DNA of 64,000 nucleotides. Origin: Dipteronia dyeriana (taxonomy: Eukaryota; Streptophyta; Magnoliopsida; Sapindales; Sapindaceae). The position numbers and the translations under genes are program-made. Under the pieces are notes generated by a model that was not told where the DNA came from, did not search any database, and saw only the letters and a program-made list of their open reading frames with translations. The stretch spans positions 95,541,891 to 95,605,890 of the forward strand of contig CM065298.1 of NCBI GenBank assembly GCA_032871835.1. The letters are read 5' to 3'. Of the stretch, positions 22,214 through 33,305 are shown in pieces (the stretch's first letter is position 1; each line of letters opens with the position of its first letter).

Positions 22214-24000
22214 ATGAGGCTCCGCTCCTCATAAGGGCAACAGAGCACCACGGGACAATCTTCTACTACATCGACAGGAAAGGTCCTGCGGAAAGGGAGA
22301 AAATCTGGGCTCCATAGCCAGGTTCCCACCCAGCCAGCCACTGTGCGGGCTCTGGATCCCCCATTGGGAAGTCAGGTCAAGCTTGACCAACAAACAGCGG
22401 TCTATGTAGAAAACGTCAGCCTCCGACTACTCGCTGAGGGTATCGTTATCCAGCAAGCGGGTCTCTGCAATCAGGGAAGTCAAGCAGGCCTGGGGCTAGG
22501 CAATCTCTCTTCGATCGCCTAGGACCTGCCCCTCAGAAATCAGCTGTAATCGAGCGGGGATCCCAACCTCAATCCGGGATAGGCTAGGGCCCATGCCCTA
22601 TGTTCCCGAAGCACTGCCGCTCTACCGACCATGGCGAGTTAAATCCGCGGCAGATGTCCACCCCCGGGAACGGGGAGAGCTTCTCCACCCTACAACTTCA
22701 ATAAGAGAAGCTCGAGGTAGAAAAGAAGAAAGTCAGCAAAGCGCCCGAGCAGATTCCCCTCTCCCCCCTGGAGAAGGAATCAGTTAGGAGTCGCCAGTTC
22801 GTCAGAGGAATCTGATGGTGAGGAATCCGAGATCAACTCATTGAAATCCGAAAGCAAGCGTCTAAGGGACCAGTTAACAGAGCTTCAGAAAGAGGTCCAA
22901 TTGATAAAAAAGGGAAAGTACATGGAGGACAAGAAAGATCCTCTAAATGAAATGAATGCCCCATTCACCAGAAGGGTCTAGGAGGCAGAGCTTCCGCCTA
23001 AGTTCAAAATACCAACTGACAGGTTTTTCGGGACTGAAGATCCTCTAAGCCAGTAAGAGAGCTTCGTTAAACATATGGAGGTTCAGAACACAACCAGGGC
23101 CGCTATGTATCGAATGTTTCCCACTACCCTCACAGATTATGCTAAAACCTGGTGTAGGAAACTACCCGCTGGATACGTAGATTCCTTCACTAAGTTATCA
23201 ACCGATTTCTGTTCATAATTCCAGAGAGTTAAGCCCAGACTGAAGGACCCGATCCATCTGTAATACGTTATCATGAGAGAGAGGACCTTCCGGGCTTATG
23301 TCGAGCGTTTCCAAAAAAAAGTCATCCAGATTGGGGTCTTCACCGAGAGGAAAACCCTCACCAACTTCAAAAGAAACTTGTGGGCGGGAAAACTTTTCTT
23401 GTCTTTTGCCAAGAGACCTCTGGAAACTTACCAAGAAGCCTATGATCGAGCTTTGGAACAGATTGAGGTTGACGAATAGCTCAAGGTCAATATGGAGCAT
23501 GACGACATGAGAGTCGTAAATCGATAAAAGAAAGAAGCTCCCAGACCTGAGCAAGCTCAGAAAATCCAAAACAAACCCCTTAATAAATCAACATACGGCT
23601 TCCCCCTTCCTCAACCCAGGACGAAAAGGTATCCAGATAAACGAGTTACTTCTCCAGCTTTACCACATTCCAGAACACTGGCCTCTATAGCGCGCGATGA
23701 GAGGGGGTATGACCATTACACTCCCTTAAATGCATCCAGAGAAACAGTCTACCTCGCCATTCGGAATAAGGGTTTGTTACAGAAGTCCGCTCCCATGAAA
23801 GCCTTGGTCAATAAGAGGAATAGTTATAAATATTACTAGTTTCACGAGGACGTAGGGCACAACACTTTAGAATGCTACAACCTGCGGAACCAGATTGAGG
23901 CTTTGATAAGGGGATGATGCTTGATAGAATTCTTACAACAAGTTATGGAGAACACTCAGACTGGAAGAGAGGTGCAAGCCGAGATCCGAGAACATGCTGA
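22214..24000 (+). pseudogene. gag: GyD gag (full extent, stops in frame)
   Basis: Capsid protein precursor of a Tat gypsy element. I start it at the first ATG after the primer site (22214), though codon 7 is already a stop. A charged coiled-coil-like segment (about 22830-22930) precedes the core capsid domain (about 22985-23480), recognisable by 'LPPKFKIPTDRFFGTEDP' and by the 'FAKRPLETYQEAYDRALEQIE' helix. A Pro/Arg-rich linker and the His/Cys cluster 'FHEDVGHNTLECYNL' (about 23840-23885) follow, with the leading Cys replaced by a stop. Several stops look like decayed Gln codons (TAA or TAG). Gag and pol appear to have been one long frame. Confidence 0.85.
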
Positions 24001-27000
24001 GAAAAGGAAGGGACAGCAGGCAGACCTGATGTAACATATTCAGGTAATACATACTATCAGCGAGGGACCCACTCTGGCTTGCACCTCCAACAGTTCTAGG
24101 AAAAACCATGCGAGGAAGGTCACTCTTACGGACGAGGGGCGGGATGTCTTTAAGGTCGACCAGAGACTGACCAATCCCTTACAGCTATCGCATATCATCT
24201 TCACCGAAGTAGATGTCTATAACACCGTGCAGCCTCATGATGACCCCATGGTCATCACGGTATAAATTGCCAACTTCATGGTTTATCGGTGTTCGTCGAC
24301 ATGGGTAGTAGAGTCGACGTCCTGTTCAAAGATACCTTGGAGAAGCTAAACTTGAAGCAGTGGTGCTACAATAGTTGCACTACTCCATTTTATGGGTTCA
24401 CTAGGGACTCCATCACACCCGTATGATCAAAAATCCTACCAGTGATCATTGGAGCCGCACCTCTCTAGCAAAACATCATGACCGACTTTGTGGTGGTGGA
24501 TACCCCATCGGCCTACAATGCAATATTAAGGAGGCCATTTTTGTCATCCCTGAAAGGGGTCATTTCTATTTACCACAATGTCCTAAAGTTTCCGGTCGGA
24601 GACAAGGTGGGGGAAGTCCATGGTGATCAGCAAGCAGTTAGGAAATGCTACGCAGTGTCAGCCAACCCAGCAGCTCTAGCAAAACAACTCGCCCAAGTGA
24701 TGACAATTCAAGATAGGATTACTCCTACACTAAAATTTGAAGACGTGAATCCTACCGATTGCCTTAAAGAAGCCCTCGTGGTGCCCGACATGAAAGAACA
24801 GAGAGAGGAATGGACCAGCGGCCATCTAGTGGACAGGTTAGAAGAGATTCATGTCCGAATAAACGATTCCTCGAAAGTCGTCAAGATCGGAGCTACCCTT
24901 GAGCCAGGAATGAAAGATGGTTTGATTAGGCTCCTTATAGAGTTCAATGACATATTTGCTTGAAGTCATACTGAGATGCCGTGGATCCCAATGACATTAG
25001 CTGCACATCGACTGGCGATGGATCTGACCTTCAAGCCCATAAAATAGAAAAGGCTCCACTTCAACACTGAAAAAAATGTGGCGGTTCAAGATATGGTGGA
25101 TAAATTAACCCAGGAAGGCTTCATCCGAGAAGCCCGTTACCCCGAATGGATCGTCAACATGGTCATGGTCACGAAGGCAAATGGGAAATGGTGCATGTGT
25201 GTAGACTACACCGATCTCCACCGGACATGCCCGAACAACAGTTTTCCTCTACCAAAAATTGATCAGTTGGTGATTCCATATCTGGAAACAACCTCATGAG
25301 CTTCATGGATGCATTTTCCGGCTACAGTCAGATTATGATGCATCCCGTGGATCAAGAAAAGACCAGTTGCATCACCGCACAAGGCCTATACTGCTACAAG
25401 GTGATGCCTTTCAAGCTAAATAACGTTAGAGCTACTTACCAGCGGTTAGTCAATCGGCTGTTCAAGCCCGAAATCGGAAGGTCGATGGAGGTATACATTG
25501 ACGACATGATCACCAAATCTTCAACCTCGGGAGGCCATCTGGACGACCTTCATAGGATCTTTATGATCCTTAGGAAAAACCAGATGAGGTTGAACCCTTC
25601 CAAGTGGGTCTTTAGGGTAACTGCGGGGAAGTTTCTGGATTTCATGGTCCATGAAAGAGGCATAGAGGCTAACCTGGAAAAAATCATGGCTACCCTGGAT
25701 ATAGAATCCCCTATATCTCTTAAACAGGTTCAAGCCTTGACCGGACAGGTAGCAGCGCTCAATAGGTTCATCTCTCAGTCCACCGATAAGTGCCTACCAT
25801 TCTTCAAAGCTATCAAGCAGGGAAGAAACATGAAGTGGGATCAGGAGAGCGAACATGCTTTCCAAGCTTTCCAAGCTTTGAAAAGATACCTAACAAGCCC
25901 TCCACTGTTGGTCAAGCCAAATCCTGGAGAAAAGCTCCAAATATACTTGGCCGTTTCAAAAACCACCGTAAGCGGGGCCTTGGTCAAGGAATGCGGAGAT
26001 AGGATCTGGTGACTTATCTACCATGTGAGTCACGCTCTAACCAAGCCCGAGAAGAACTACACTCTATTTGAGAAGCTCGCTTACGCCTTGGTGACCTCGG
26101 CAAGGAAACTTCGCCCTTACTTCCATGCTCATTCAATAGCAGTGGTGATGGACCAACCCCTTCTTCAATTCTTACAAAAGCCAGATGTTTCTGGAAGGCT
26201 GGTTCTGTGGGCCCTAGAGCTTACCCAGTTTGATTTAAAATATAAGCCTAGAACCGCTATAAAAGCTCAGGCACTGGCAGACTTTGTAGCCGAGCTCTCG
26301 GTACCTTCAGATCAGGCAACCCCCACGGTAACAGATGCAACCCTTGAAAGGACTTCAGAGTCTGACAACTGGCTGGAGGGCTATGAGTCATAGACTCTCT
26401 ACATTGACTGAGCCTCTAGGCAATCTGGGGGAGGAGCGGGCATAGTTCTCATCAACCCGGAAGGAACTGAGAGCTGCCACTGTTTCCGGTTTGAATTTAA
26501 AGCTATAAACAATGAGGCTTAGTATGAAGCCCTAGTAGCTAGAGTAAAGGCATCCATAGAACTCGGGGTTGATTACCTGAACATCAAGAGCGACTCTTCA
26601 CTCGTGGTCAACCAAGTTTTTGGGGAATATCAGGCAAAAGGGGATAATATGGTCGCATACCTTAAATTGGATCAGCAATTCAAAAGCAGATTTAAGTGAT
26701 TCAGAATCGAGCAGATACCTCGACAGCTAAATCATCAGACTGACGTACTTGCCAAGATAACTGCATATGGTGGCCAGACCCTACCTCACGGAATCCCTCT
26801 TCAAATAATCCCCCTACCTAGCATTATGACTGGTAAGGAAGCTTATACCTTGGACCGACAACCGTGCTGGATGGATCCAATAGTGGAGTATCTGCAGGAT
26901 GGAAAACTCCCAAGGAAGCCCGACCAAGCTAGACGGTTTAAAAGGCTCTCGGTCCAGTATTGCATAGTGGATGGGCCTTTATACCGAAGGGGAAAATCCC

Positions 27001-28093
27001 TTCCCCTGCTACGATGTCTACACCCTAAAGACGCCTAAGAGAGATTCATTTCGGGGAATACGGGAACCATATTAGTGGAAAGGCCTTGGCATATCAGGTT
27101 CTACGCATTAGGAATTATTGGCCGACCATCCATTAAGATGCTAAGAGCTTGGTGCAAACCTATGAGGCATGCCAGAAGTCCGCAAACTTGAGTCACCTCT
27201 GTCCGGAGCACTTGTCTTCCCTTAGCTCGCCATACCCCTTTGCTATGCTGGGAGTCGATTTGATTGGACCGCTTCCTACAGCTCTGGGATAGACCAAGCA
27301 TGCTATCATTACAATTGACAACTTCACAATGTGGGTAAAAGCCGGATCACTCTCCCAGATATCAGAAGAGAACACAAAAAGGTTCATCAAGACCAATGTA
27401 GTTTGCAGGTTCGAAACCCTTCTTGCCATCATAACCGACCTAGGAAAATAGTTCAATAATGGCTGATTCAGAGATTTCTGTGAAGGTTTGGGAATCGACC
27501 TTCGGTTTGCTTCGGTAGCCAACCCTCAGACCAATGGTTTTGTGGAATCCACAAACAAAACTAATAAGAAGTTATTGAAGAAAAAACTACCGCAGAAGAA
27601 AGGCAGATGGGTAGAGAAGCTTCCCGAGGTCCTCTGGGCTTACCGCACTACAAGGAGAACAACTACCAAGGAAACGCCCTACTCGCTGGCCTTCGGGGTT
27701 GAAACAGTCCTACCCATAGAGCACAAGTTGACCTCCTTTAGAGTCCAACGATTCGAACCGGGGAGCAATGAAAGCAAGCTCCGAGCTAGCTTGGACCTCC
27801 TGGAGGAGAAACAAGATCAAATAGTTGAGAAGGTAGCGATCTACCAAAGCAGGATTGCCAGGTACTTCAACAGGAGGGTTAAAGCCCAAAGAATCAAGGA
27901 AGGGGATCTAGTCCTTAAGAAAGGGATATTGAACACCAGGAAGAGGTCAGACGGGGTCCTAGGACCCAATTGGGAAGGACCATACCTAATAAAGATGGTG
28001 ATCCGTAATGAGGCGTACAAGCTCGAAGATATGAATGGCCAACTCATCGACCATACTTGGAATACATATCACCTAAGGAAATTCTACCCTTGA
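24001..28093 (+). pseudogene. pol: GyD pol: protease, RT, two RNase H domains, integrase (stops)
   Basis: Order: protease near 24290-24560, with the active-site triplet changed to DMG, followed by 'DVLFKDTLEKLNLKQW'; RT at about 25080-25700 with 'EGFIREARYPEWIVNMVMV', 'FSGYSQIMMHPVDQEK' and YIDD near 25497-25508; Ty3-type RNase H at about 25820-26100; a connection with 'ALADFVAEL' near 26270; the second RNase H at about 26395-26640, whose first motif reads YID-stop; an integrase zinc region near 27010-27190, frameshifted; the integrase core near 27250-27570 with 'TNGFVESTNKT'; and an open C-terminal region 27488-28093 ending in KFYP. The second RNase H is the mark of the Tat clade. It is not translatable as one protein. 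Confidence 0.9.
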
Positions 28094-28171
28094 ATAGGGG
28101 ACTCAGAAGCAGGCAACCTCAGACTAGCTTCTTTTTTTTTTCCGACAATAATGTACTCCACCCCCCATATC

Positions 28172-28177
28172 AATAAA
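28172..28177 (+). terminator. GyD conserved poly(A) signal after pol
   Basis: AATAAA in the context atcaataaagcctgc, 79 bp after the pol stop. The corresponding distances are 74 in GyA, 77 in GyC and 80 in GyE. Confidence 0.65.
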
Positions 28178-28283
28178 GCCTGCTTTTCTTGTTTACTCCT
28201 TCTTCAAATATTTCCTACAATGATTTGGATCTACATGGAAAGTTTGACATTATCGCCTCAAGACCAGGGGTAAGCGGGGAAAG

Positions 28284-28306
28284 CCCCCCCCCCCCCCCCC
28301 CCCCCC
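28284..28306 (+). repeat. 23-nt C homopolymer in GyD
   Basis: A run of 23 C just before the first minisatellite unit. The aligned place in GyB has only 'gaagccccatcgc', so the run is an expansion in this copy or a sequencing artefact. Confidence 0.8.
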
Positions 28307-28319
28307 GCCACTCTTGATG

Positions 28320-28800
28320 CCTCGACCGGGCACTACCCTTCGCTAAGAAGGGCCTGAATGTAAGAGCATAGTTGCCATCTAGATCTCGATACTAGGAAAT
28401 AGCTAGATAGCCCTCATGATGCCTTGGTAGGGCTATCACCCCCCAAGAAGGATCTGAGTGTAAGAGCATAGTTTCCATCCTGATCTCGAGACCAGGAAAT
28501 AGCTAGATAGCCCTCCTGATGCCTTGGTCGGGCTACCACCCCCAAGAAGGATCTGAGTGTAAGAGAATAGTTGCCATTTAGATCTCGAGACCAGGAAATA
28601 GCTAGATAGACCTTCTGATGCCTTGGTCGGGCTACCACCCCCAAGAAGGATTTGAGTGTAAGAGCATAGTTGCCATCCAGATCTCAAGACCAGAAAATAG
28701 CTAGATATCCCTCCTGATGCCTTGGTCGGGCTACCACTCCCCCTAGGAAGGAATCGAGCTTGAAAGCGCGGAAGCCCTCTTGATCTCGAGCCTAAGAAAG
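28320..28800 (+). repeat. GyD 99-bp minisatellite
   Basis: Units begin at about 28345, 28445, 28544, 28643 and 28745 (spacings 100, 99, 99 and 102). Each carries 'gatctgagtgtaagagcatag', split as motif and spacer, then 'gaaatagctagata' and 'gatgccttggtcgggctac'. Because 99 is a multiple of three, the minus strand stays open as a repeating 33-residue unit (SPTKASGGLSSYFLVSRSGW…), in the same direction as the antisense ORF. Confidence 0.9.
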
Positions 28801-29275
28801 GGCTAAACATTTCTGTACTTAATGATCTACTTGGGATACAGCCCTTCAGAGGGGCTCGAGGATGGAGGGCTCGATTTACTTAAGCTCTAAATGTTTCGGT
28901 TATTGTTGTTCACTATTTTTTCCTTGATACGTGGACACTTGACTATATCAGGCCTACAATCCAACAAGGGGACTATCGACTAAGGAAATTGATCTGCGAA
29001 ACTAGGTGGTTAGAAAGCCCGAAGCTAAACAGTTTCCTTATCCTGTTGTTCCCTCAAGATAGTTTTGTTCGCTATAAATGCTGGACCCAGAGGGAAATCA
29101 AGTAAGTATATGCATGTCAGAAATAGAGGTAGATCCAAAATTGAAACTTTATTATTAAATTGGGGGCCTATTCCCCAACTAGGCTAAAAAAATTGACAAA
29201 GGATTCAAACACAGTTGAAGATGGGATGCCTACCATCTTTTTCGCGAATTCAAAATAGATTACATGGAAGAGAAC
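28801..29275. other. GyD spacer between minisatellite and antisense ORF
   Basis: Non-coding. On the minus strand it holds AATAATAAAG (TTTATT on +, 29148-29153), about 125 bp past the antisense ORF stop, a likely poly(A) signal for that gene. I see nothing else in it. Confidence 0.55.
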
Positions 29276-31839
29276 TCAAACTTCTTCGTCTTCTTGAGGA
29301 CCTCTAGCCTCTTGCTCCATAGAATGAACCTCGCCCCCTGCTCCCATCTCCGATCGTAGCTCGTCCTGATCAGCTACATCTACCGCCTCTGCCACCTCTT
29401 TCTAGGGATCAACCCTGGCGGCTTTGAGGTCAACAGGATCCTCCTCCATGATTTGTTGATCACCGCCATAACTTCAGGCGGTATGGTTGCGTCAAGAAGG
29501 CTCGCCATTGACTCAGGCATGTTCCCAACTTCTGTTGACTCTACTTTTGAGAGCATTGCGTGGGGATCTCGGGCTTCAGCAAGGCCTCTTTCTAGCTTCT
29601 CAGTTTGAACCCCCTTCGATGATTTGCCATGACCAGATGCTGGGAAGGCTGGAACAGGAGGAAGCAGATCTGGCACCTCCAACCGTTTCCCAGCTCCATC
29701 CCAGAAGGATAAACTCCATCATTTTTGGGGCGAGACATCTCCACAGCCTGAGACATGAACTCTTCTTGATCCTTACCAGCTATTCTAGAGAGATCGAATG
29801 GAGGAGGAAGGGCTTCTGCAACCTGATAGGAGGCATGGAAGTGCCCCTCATTAAAAGAGGCTTTTACCTCAGCATGGAGCTGGGTAACTTGAGCCTGCAA
29901 AGTTTGGTTCTTGACATCCAGAGCCTTCGCCTCTCCCTTCTAATCATCCCGCTGGCTAGCCCACCATTTCGACTGGAGAGTCTTCTGATCAAAAGCCCAC
30001 TTCAACCTCTCATGGTCGCACTGAAGCTCAGCCAGCTGTGTCTCCATTCCCTGTTGGCTAGAGGTTATCTCTTTGACCAGGGTTTGAGCCCGCGCAAGCA
30101 ACCCCATTGCTCGCTTGACTTTAGCCTCAGCCTTGGCTGCCCGATCACTGAACAAAGCTACCTAATGTCCCATGCCACCTGAAACTTGAAAGCCTGTAAA
30201 GGAAAATCATGTTAGGAAATGACAAATCAAGCAGCTGAATGAAGAAGTAAAAGTGACGATTGCCTCGGCCAGAAAGGCGAACCCTTTCGTAATCATGATG
30301 CCCACGGGCATCGTGGTCATCCTAGAAAGCCCGTTGCCTGTACAGGATGCAACAAATTGCTGCAGGACCTCATCCTAACCCTCCGAGCTCGATTGCTGGT
30401 GGGGGCGAGAAGAGGCGACCTCATGAATATCGGTATTGGGCTCCCTGGGAACCTTGACTGCCCAGATACAACCAGATCTGCAGAGGGGGATAATGTGACT
30501 CGGGGAGCATCGATTGAAGTAGAGACTACTGGAGAGGTAGCAAGACCAGACTTATTTACGGCTTGGGAGGCAGACCCTCCTCAGCTTAGAGCCTTTGCCA
30601 TTCGAGATGCAAGAAGTGTCATCTTGGACTTCACTTTGGAAGGTGAGGGGGAAGGAATGAGCGGGGCAGTTGCCTTAGCGGTTAACCCCCCATCTTCGGA
30701 ACAGCCGATGGAGCTCCCGGGGATGGTCTAGAAGTAGAATGAGGGATCCTAGCTTGTCGGGCTTCATGAGAAGCTGGAGCAACAGCAAACACTGTTAAGA
30801 AAGGGGTCAAGATCATCAGAACTGAACCATCCAACAATTTAAAGACAGGATAGAGCGAGATACTTACGAGGAGTAACATCGGAGATCCACATATACTTGT
30901 TTACCCTGCGGGGATCGAAGGGGTCAGCGGTTGGAAACTTCAAATTCAAGAAATTTCGAGCCTGGATGGTCTTCAGCACAGCTTTAGACTCAGCGGGTAA
31001 GGAATCTTGACCCCATGAGGGTTTGTCGTCGAAGGTGGAGGAAACCTTGAGCTCATGCCCATCGATGAATACAGAGCTCCCTCAGTCTCCCCCTGCCAGT
31101 ACCCATTCCTCTTTCCAAGAGGGGTCCTTCTTCGAAGCCCCGGGGATGATAAAGTTGAGCCTATTCTTGGCCTTGGCATCGAATTGGCCTCGTGGAATCC
31201 CAGCCAGGCTACTTATCAGGAAAACAAAGGCGAGCTCCTCAGCTCCGGGCTCCTTGGTTATCTTGCTCATCTCGCATTGCTACCTTCATAACACAAGGAA
31301 GCTGACTAGATGTCTCCAGAAGCCGGGCGTCAGTTGAAGTGGAGTCAGCTGAAGGGCATTGAGAGCCCACAGAAAGGTAGGGTGAAGAGGGAGCCTCACC
31401 CCGCTCTCAAAAGCTACGACATGGATAAGGAGTACGCCTTGTGGCGGGCTAAAAACATTGTAATTTCGGTGGGGAACAGTGAAGGAAATAGTGTCAGGAA
31501 TATCGTATTTATCCCGATGAGGCCAATCGACTGAGGGTCGACGGTGGAGTCCGGGATGACCCTGGGTTCGAAAGGAAGGGCCACCACTATGATCTGAGCT
31601 CTCCTGACTATATCGACTCTCTCCCAGACATCAGAGTCTTCATCGACTAGGTTCAGAGGATTGTCAGGCAGGTTCGAAAAGCCAGTGCCAATAAAGACAT
31701 TTCTGCTAGAACGACGGCATTGGCAAAGCAGGGAAGATTCCTCATCGCTCAAAATTCCTCGCACCCGCTTATAAGGAGCTAGGTTAGGGCCTCCGGTGCC
31801 CTCAACCAAGGCATCAACACTATCTGTGGAAGTCGACAT
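29276..31839 (-). pseudogene. GyD antisense extra ORF, Transposase_28-like, with intron
   Basis: The most complete copy of the antisense gene. It starts MSTSTDSVDALVEGTGG at 31839, the ATG that aligns with the starts in GyB, GyC and GyE. Exon 1 carries 'VIPDSTVDPQSI', then, after a frameshift, the domain with 'GVRLPLHPT'-type sequence. The Trp after 'TPGF' is kept here (TGG, 31316-31318). The intron on the minus strand goes from GTAAGT (30867) to TTTCTTAACAG (30792), 76 bp. Exon 2 has a Ser/Pro/Glu linker, a coiled coil (30155-29900: 'AKAEAKVKRAMGLLARAQTL', 'QLAELQCDHERLK'), then an acidic tail ending EEV at 29276. A second intron with acceptor TTTCCTTTACAG (near 30195) is possible. Function unknown; the gene lies downstream of pol on the other strand. 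Confidence 0.78.
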
Positions 31840-32164
31840 TAATGGATAAGTTTGGTGTGAAAGCAACCAGGGAAATCGGAAGAGAAAGCAGAGAAGAAGA
31901 AATTTGAAATTTTGAGATTTTAGGAAGTATAAAGAAAGTGACATTAAGGCCGGGTTTAAATAGAGGATTATCGGCGATATCCTCAGAAAGACCACCTGGA
32001 GCCGTATTGCATCCGTTTTTTCTTCGAATAACACAGTTTCAAATTCAAATATTGGGAAATTAATGAGAAGATTTCGCTCTCATTAATTATCTTTATGGCG
32101 GAAAACTTTCACAATTAAACAAGGAATCTAACTCCAACCCCAATTCTACCACTGGTGTTCAAGT
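31840..32164 (-). promoter_or_regulatory. GyD antisense ORF promoter region
   Basis: A TATA-like CTATTTAAA on the minus strand (31955-31963) lies about 116 bp upstream of the ATG. A C/T-rich leader (about 31845-31930) follows, as expected of a plant transcription start and 5' leader. Box and leader are shared with GyB, GyC and GyE. Confidence 0.6.
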
Positions 32165-32177
32165 CAGAGGGGACTTC
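32165..32177 (+). promoter_or_regulatory. GyD polypurine tract
   Basis: CAGAGGGGACTTC directly before the 3' LTR. GyC has the nearly identical ttagaggggacttc, and GyE the reverse complement of cagaggggacttc. It primes plus-strand DNA synthesis. Confidence 0.75.
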
Positions 32178-33300
32178 TGTTAATAGTGAAATTTGGTCAG
32201 GGGTCAAAGAGAAATTTTCCACCCATAATCGACAATCATGAAGCCCAAAAAAGTCGTAAAGCCACCCCACAGAAGCAGGGAAGGCCTGCTCGGCTTCAAG
32301 ACTACCAGAAAACAAGCCAGTCGCGACCAGGTTGAGCCTCCCACAAGAGTACTGGAACCCGGGCTTCTCTAGGCCATCTATCGGGGAACCTCGGCTCTGA
32401 GGTCAAGCTCCACAACCGCCAAGCTCAAGAGACATTCGAGAGAACCCTACCAACCTCTCTAGAAGCCCGTTGTCCTTGCTGAACATAAAGGAAGAATCAC
32501 GCCTAATTCTACACTACCCTAGCTACCTCCCAGAAATGTCTACAAGAGCACCTCAAGCCCCCAAGGGTCAGGGAAAATCCATCTTAAGCTTCTAAAAACA
32601 GAGTCGGAGCAGGGATCTACCTCGCTCTATGGGGCAACAGGCAGCTGGCAGGGTGACCTCCATGAAAATTCATGACACGAGTGCACACAGGATCATCTCC
32701 ACGTAATATTTTCATGCACATCAAGAGTTTGATTTAAAAAAGGAAACAAACTTATCTCCGTCAACGATATCATCAAATCCCGTAACAATTCAAATTCAAA
32801 TGACAAATCTCACCGGATAAGGAGGGAACGGATTTATGGGATCACGGTGAAATATCTGCCAACTAAAAACTAACTTGGACGATATAAATATGTGAGGCGA
32901 AGCATGGTAGAAAAGGGGAGAAAATAGAGAATAACCTACACAGACTGAGATATACACAAAAAATAAATAGCGACAGAGAGAATAGAGAAAGAAAAGAAGA
33001 GGGGAAGGCTTAAACTCTGTATTCAGAACACGACCACCTTTGTTTCCACTATTCGACTGGCACGGAGTTGCCACCACCCTACATCTTAGAGAGACTGTGA
33101 GCACACAAGAGAGTGATTTATATTTTAAAGCAATCTATCAATAATAAAGGCACCCATTTACTATTATTACGATCCAGCCTCTCGTTTATCTCTTAACATG
33201 TCAATGAACCAACGGTACCGACCCCGGCCACCACTTTAGTGGTAGTGATCTCGAGGGTGTTAACAGGAATTTCTCATCCCGAGCAAATTTCTCGTCAACA
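32178..33300 (+). repeat. GyD 3' LTR (1,123 bp)
   Basis: From TGTTAATAGTGAAATTTGG to …TTTCTCGTCAACA. It pairs with the 5' LTR but lacks roughly 27 bp after 'ccacaaccgcc'. A TATA-like box lies at 32882-32892. It is followed by the GAAGC duplication at 33301-33305. Confidence 0.92.
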
Positions 33301-33305
33301 GAAGC

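Larger units (their letters stand above)
20991..33300 (+). mobile_element. GyD: full-length Tat-lineage gypsy retrotransposon (12.3 kb)
   Basis: The only element in the window with both ends. It has a 5' LTR, primer site, gag, pol, AATAAA, minisatellite, antisense ORF, polypurine tract and 3' LTR, flanked by GAAGC duplications. It is inserted in the integrase gene of GyC, in the same orientation. By-eye alignment of its LTRs gives roughly 90-95 substitutions over about 1,120 aligned bases (near 8%) plus a deletion of roughly 27 bp in the 3' LTR, so the insertion is not recent. It serves as the reference for the other four copies. Confidence 0.92.

Noticed and set aside
28345..28745. Regular repeats with spacers, resembling a CRISPR array
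   Set aside because: Whole 99-bp units are repeated without unique spacers, in a plant retrotransposon; it is a minisatellite.
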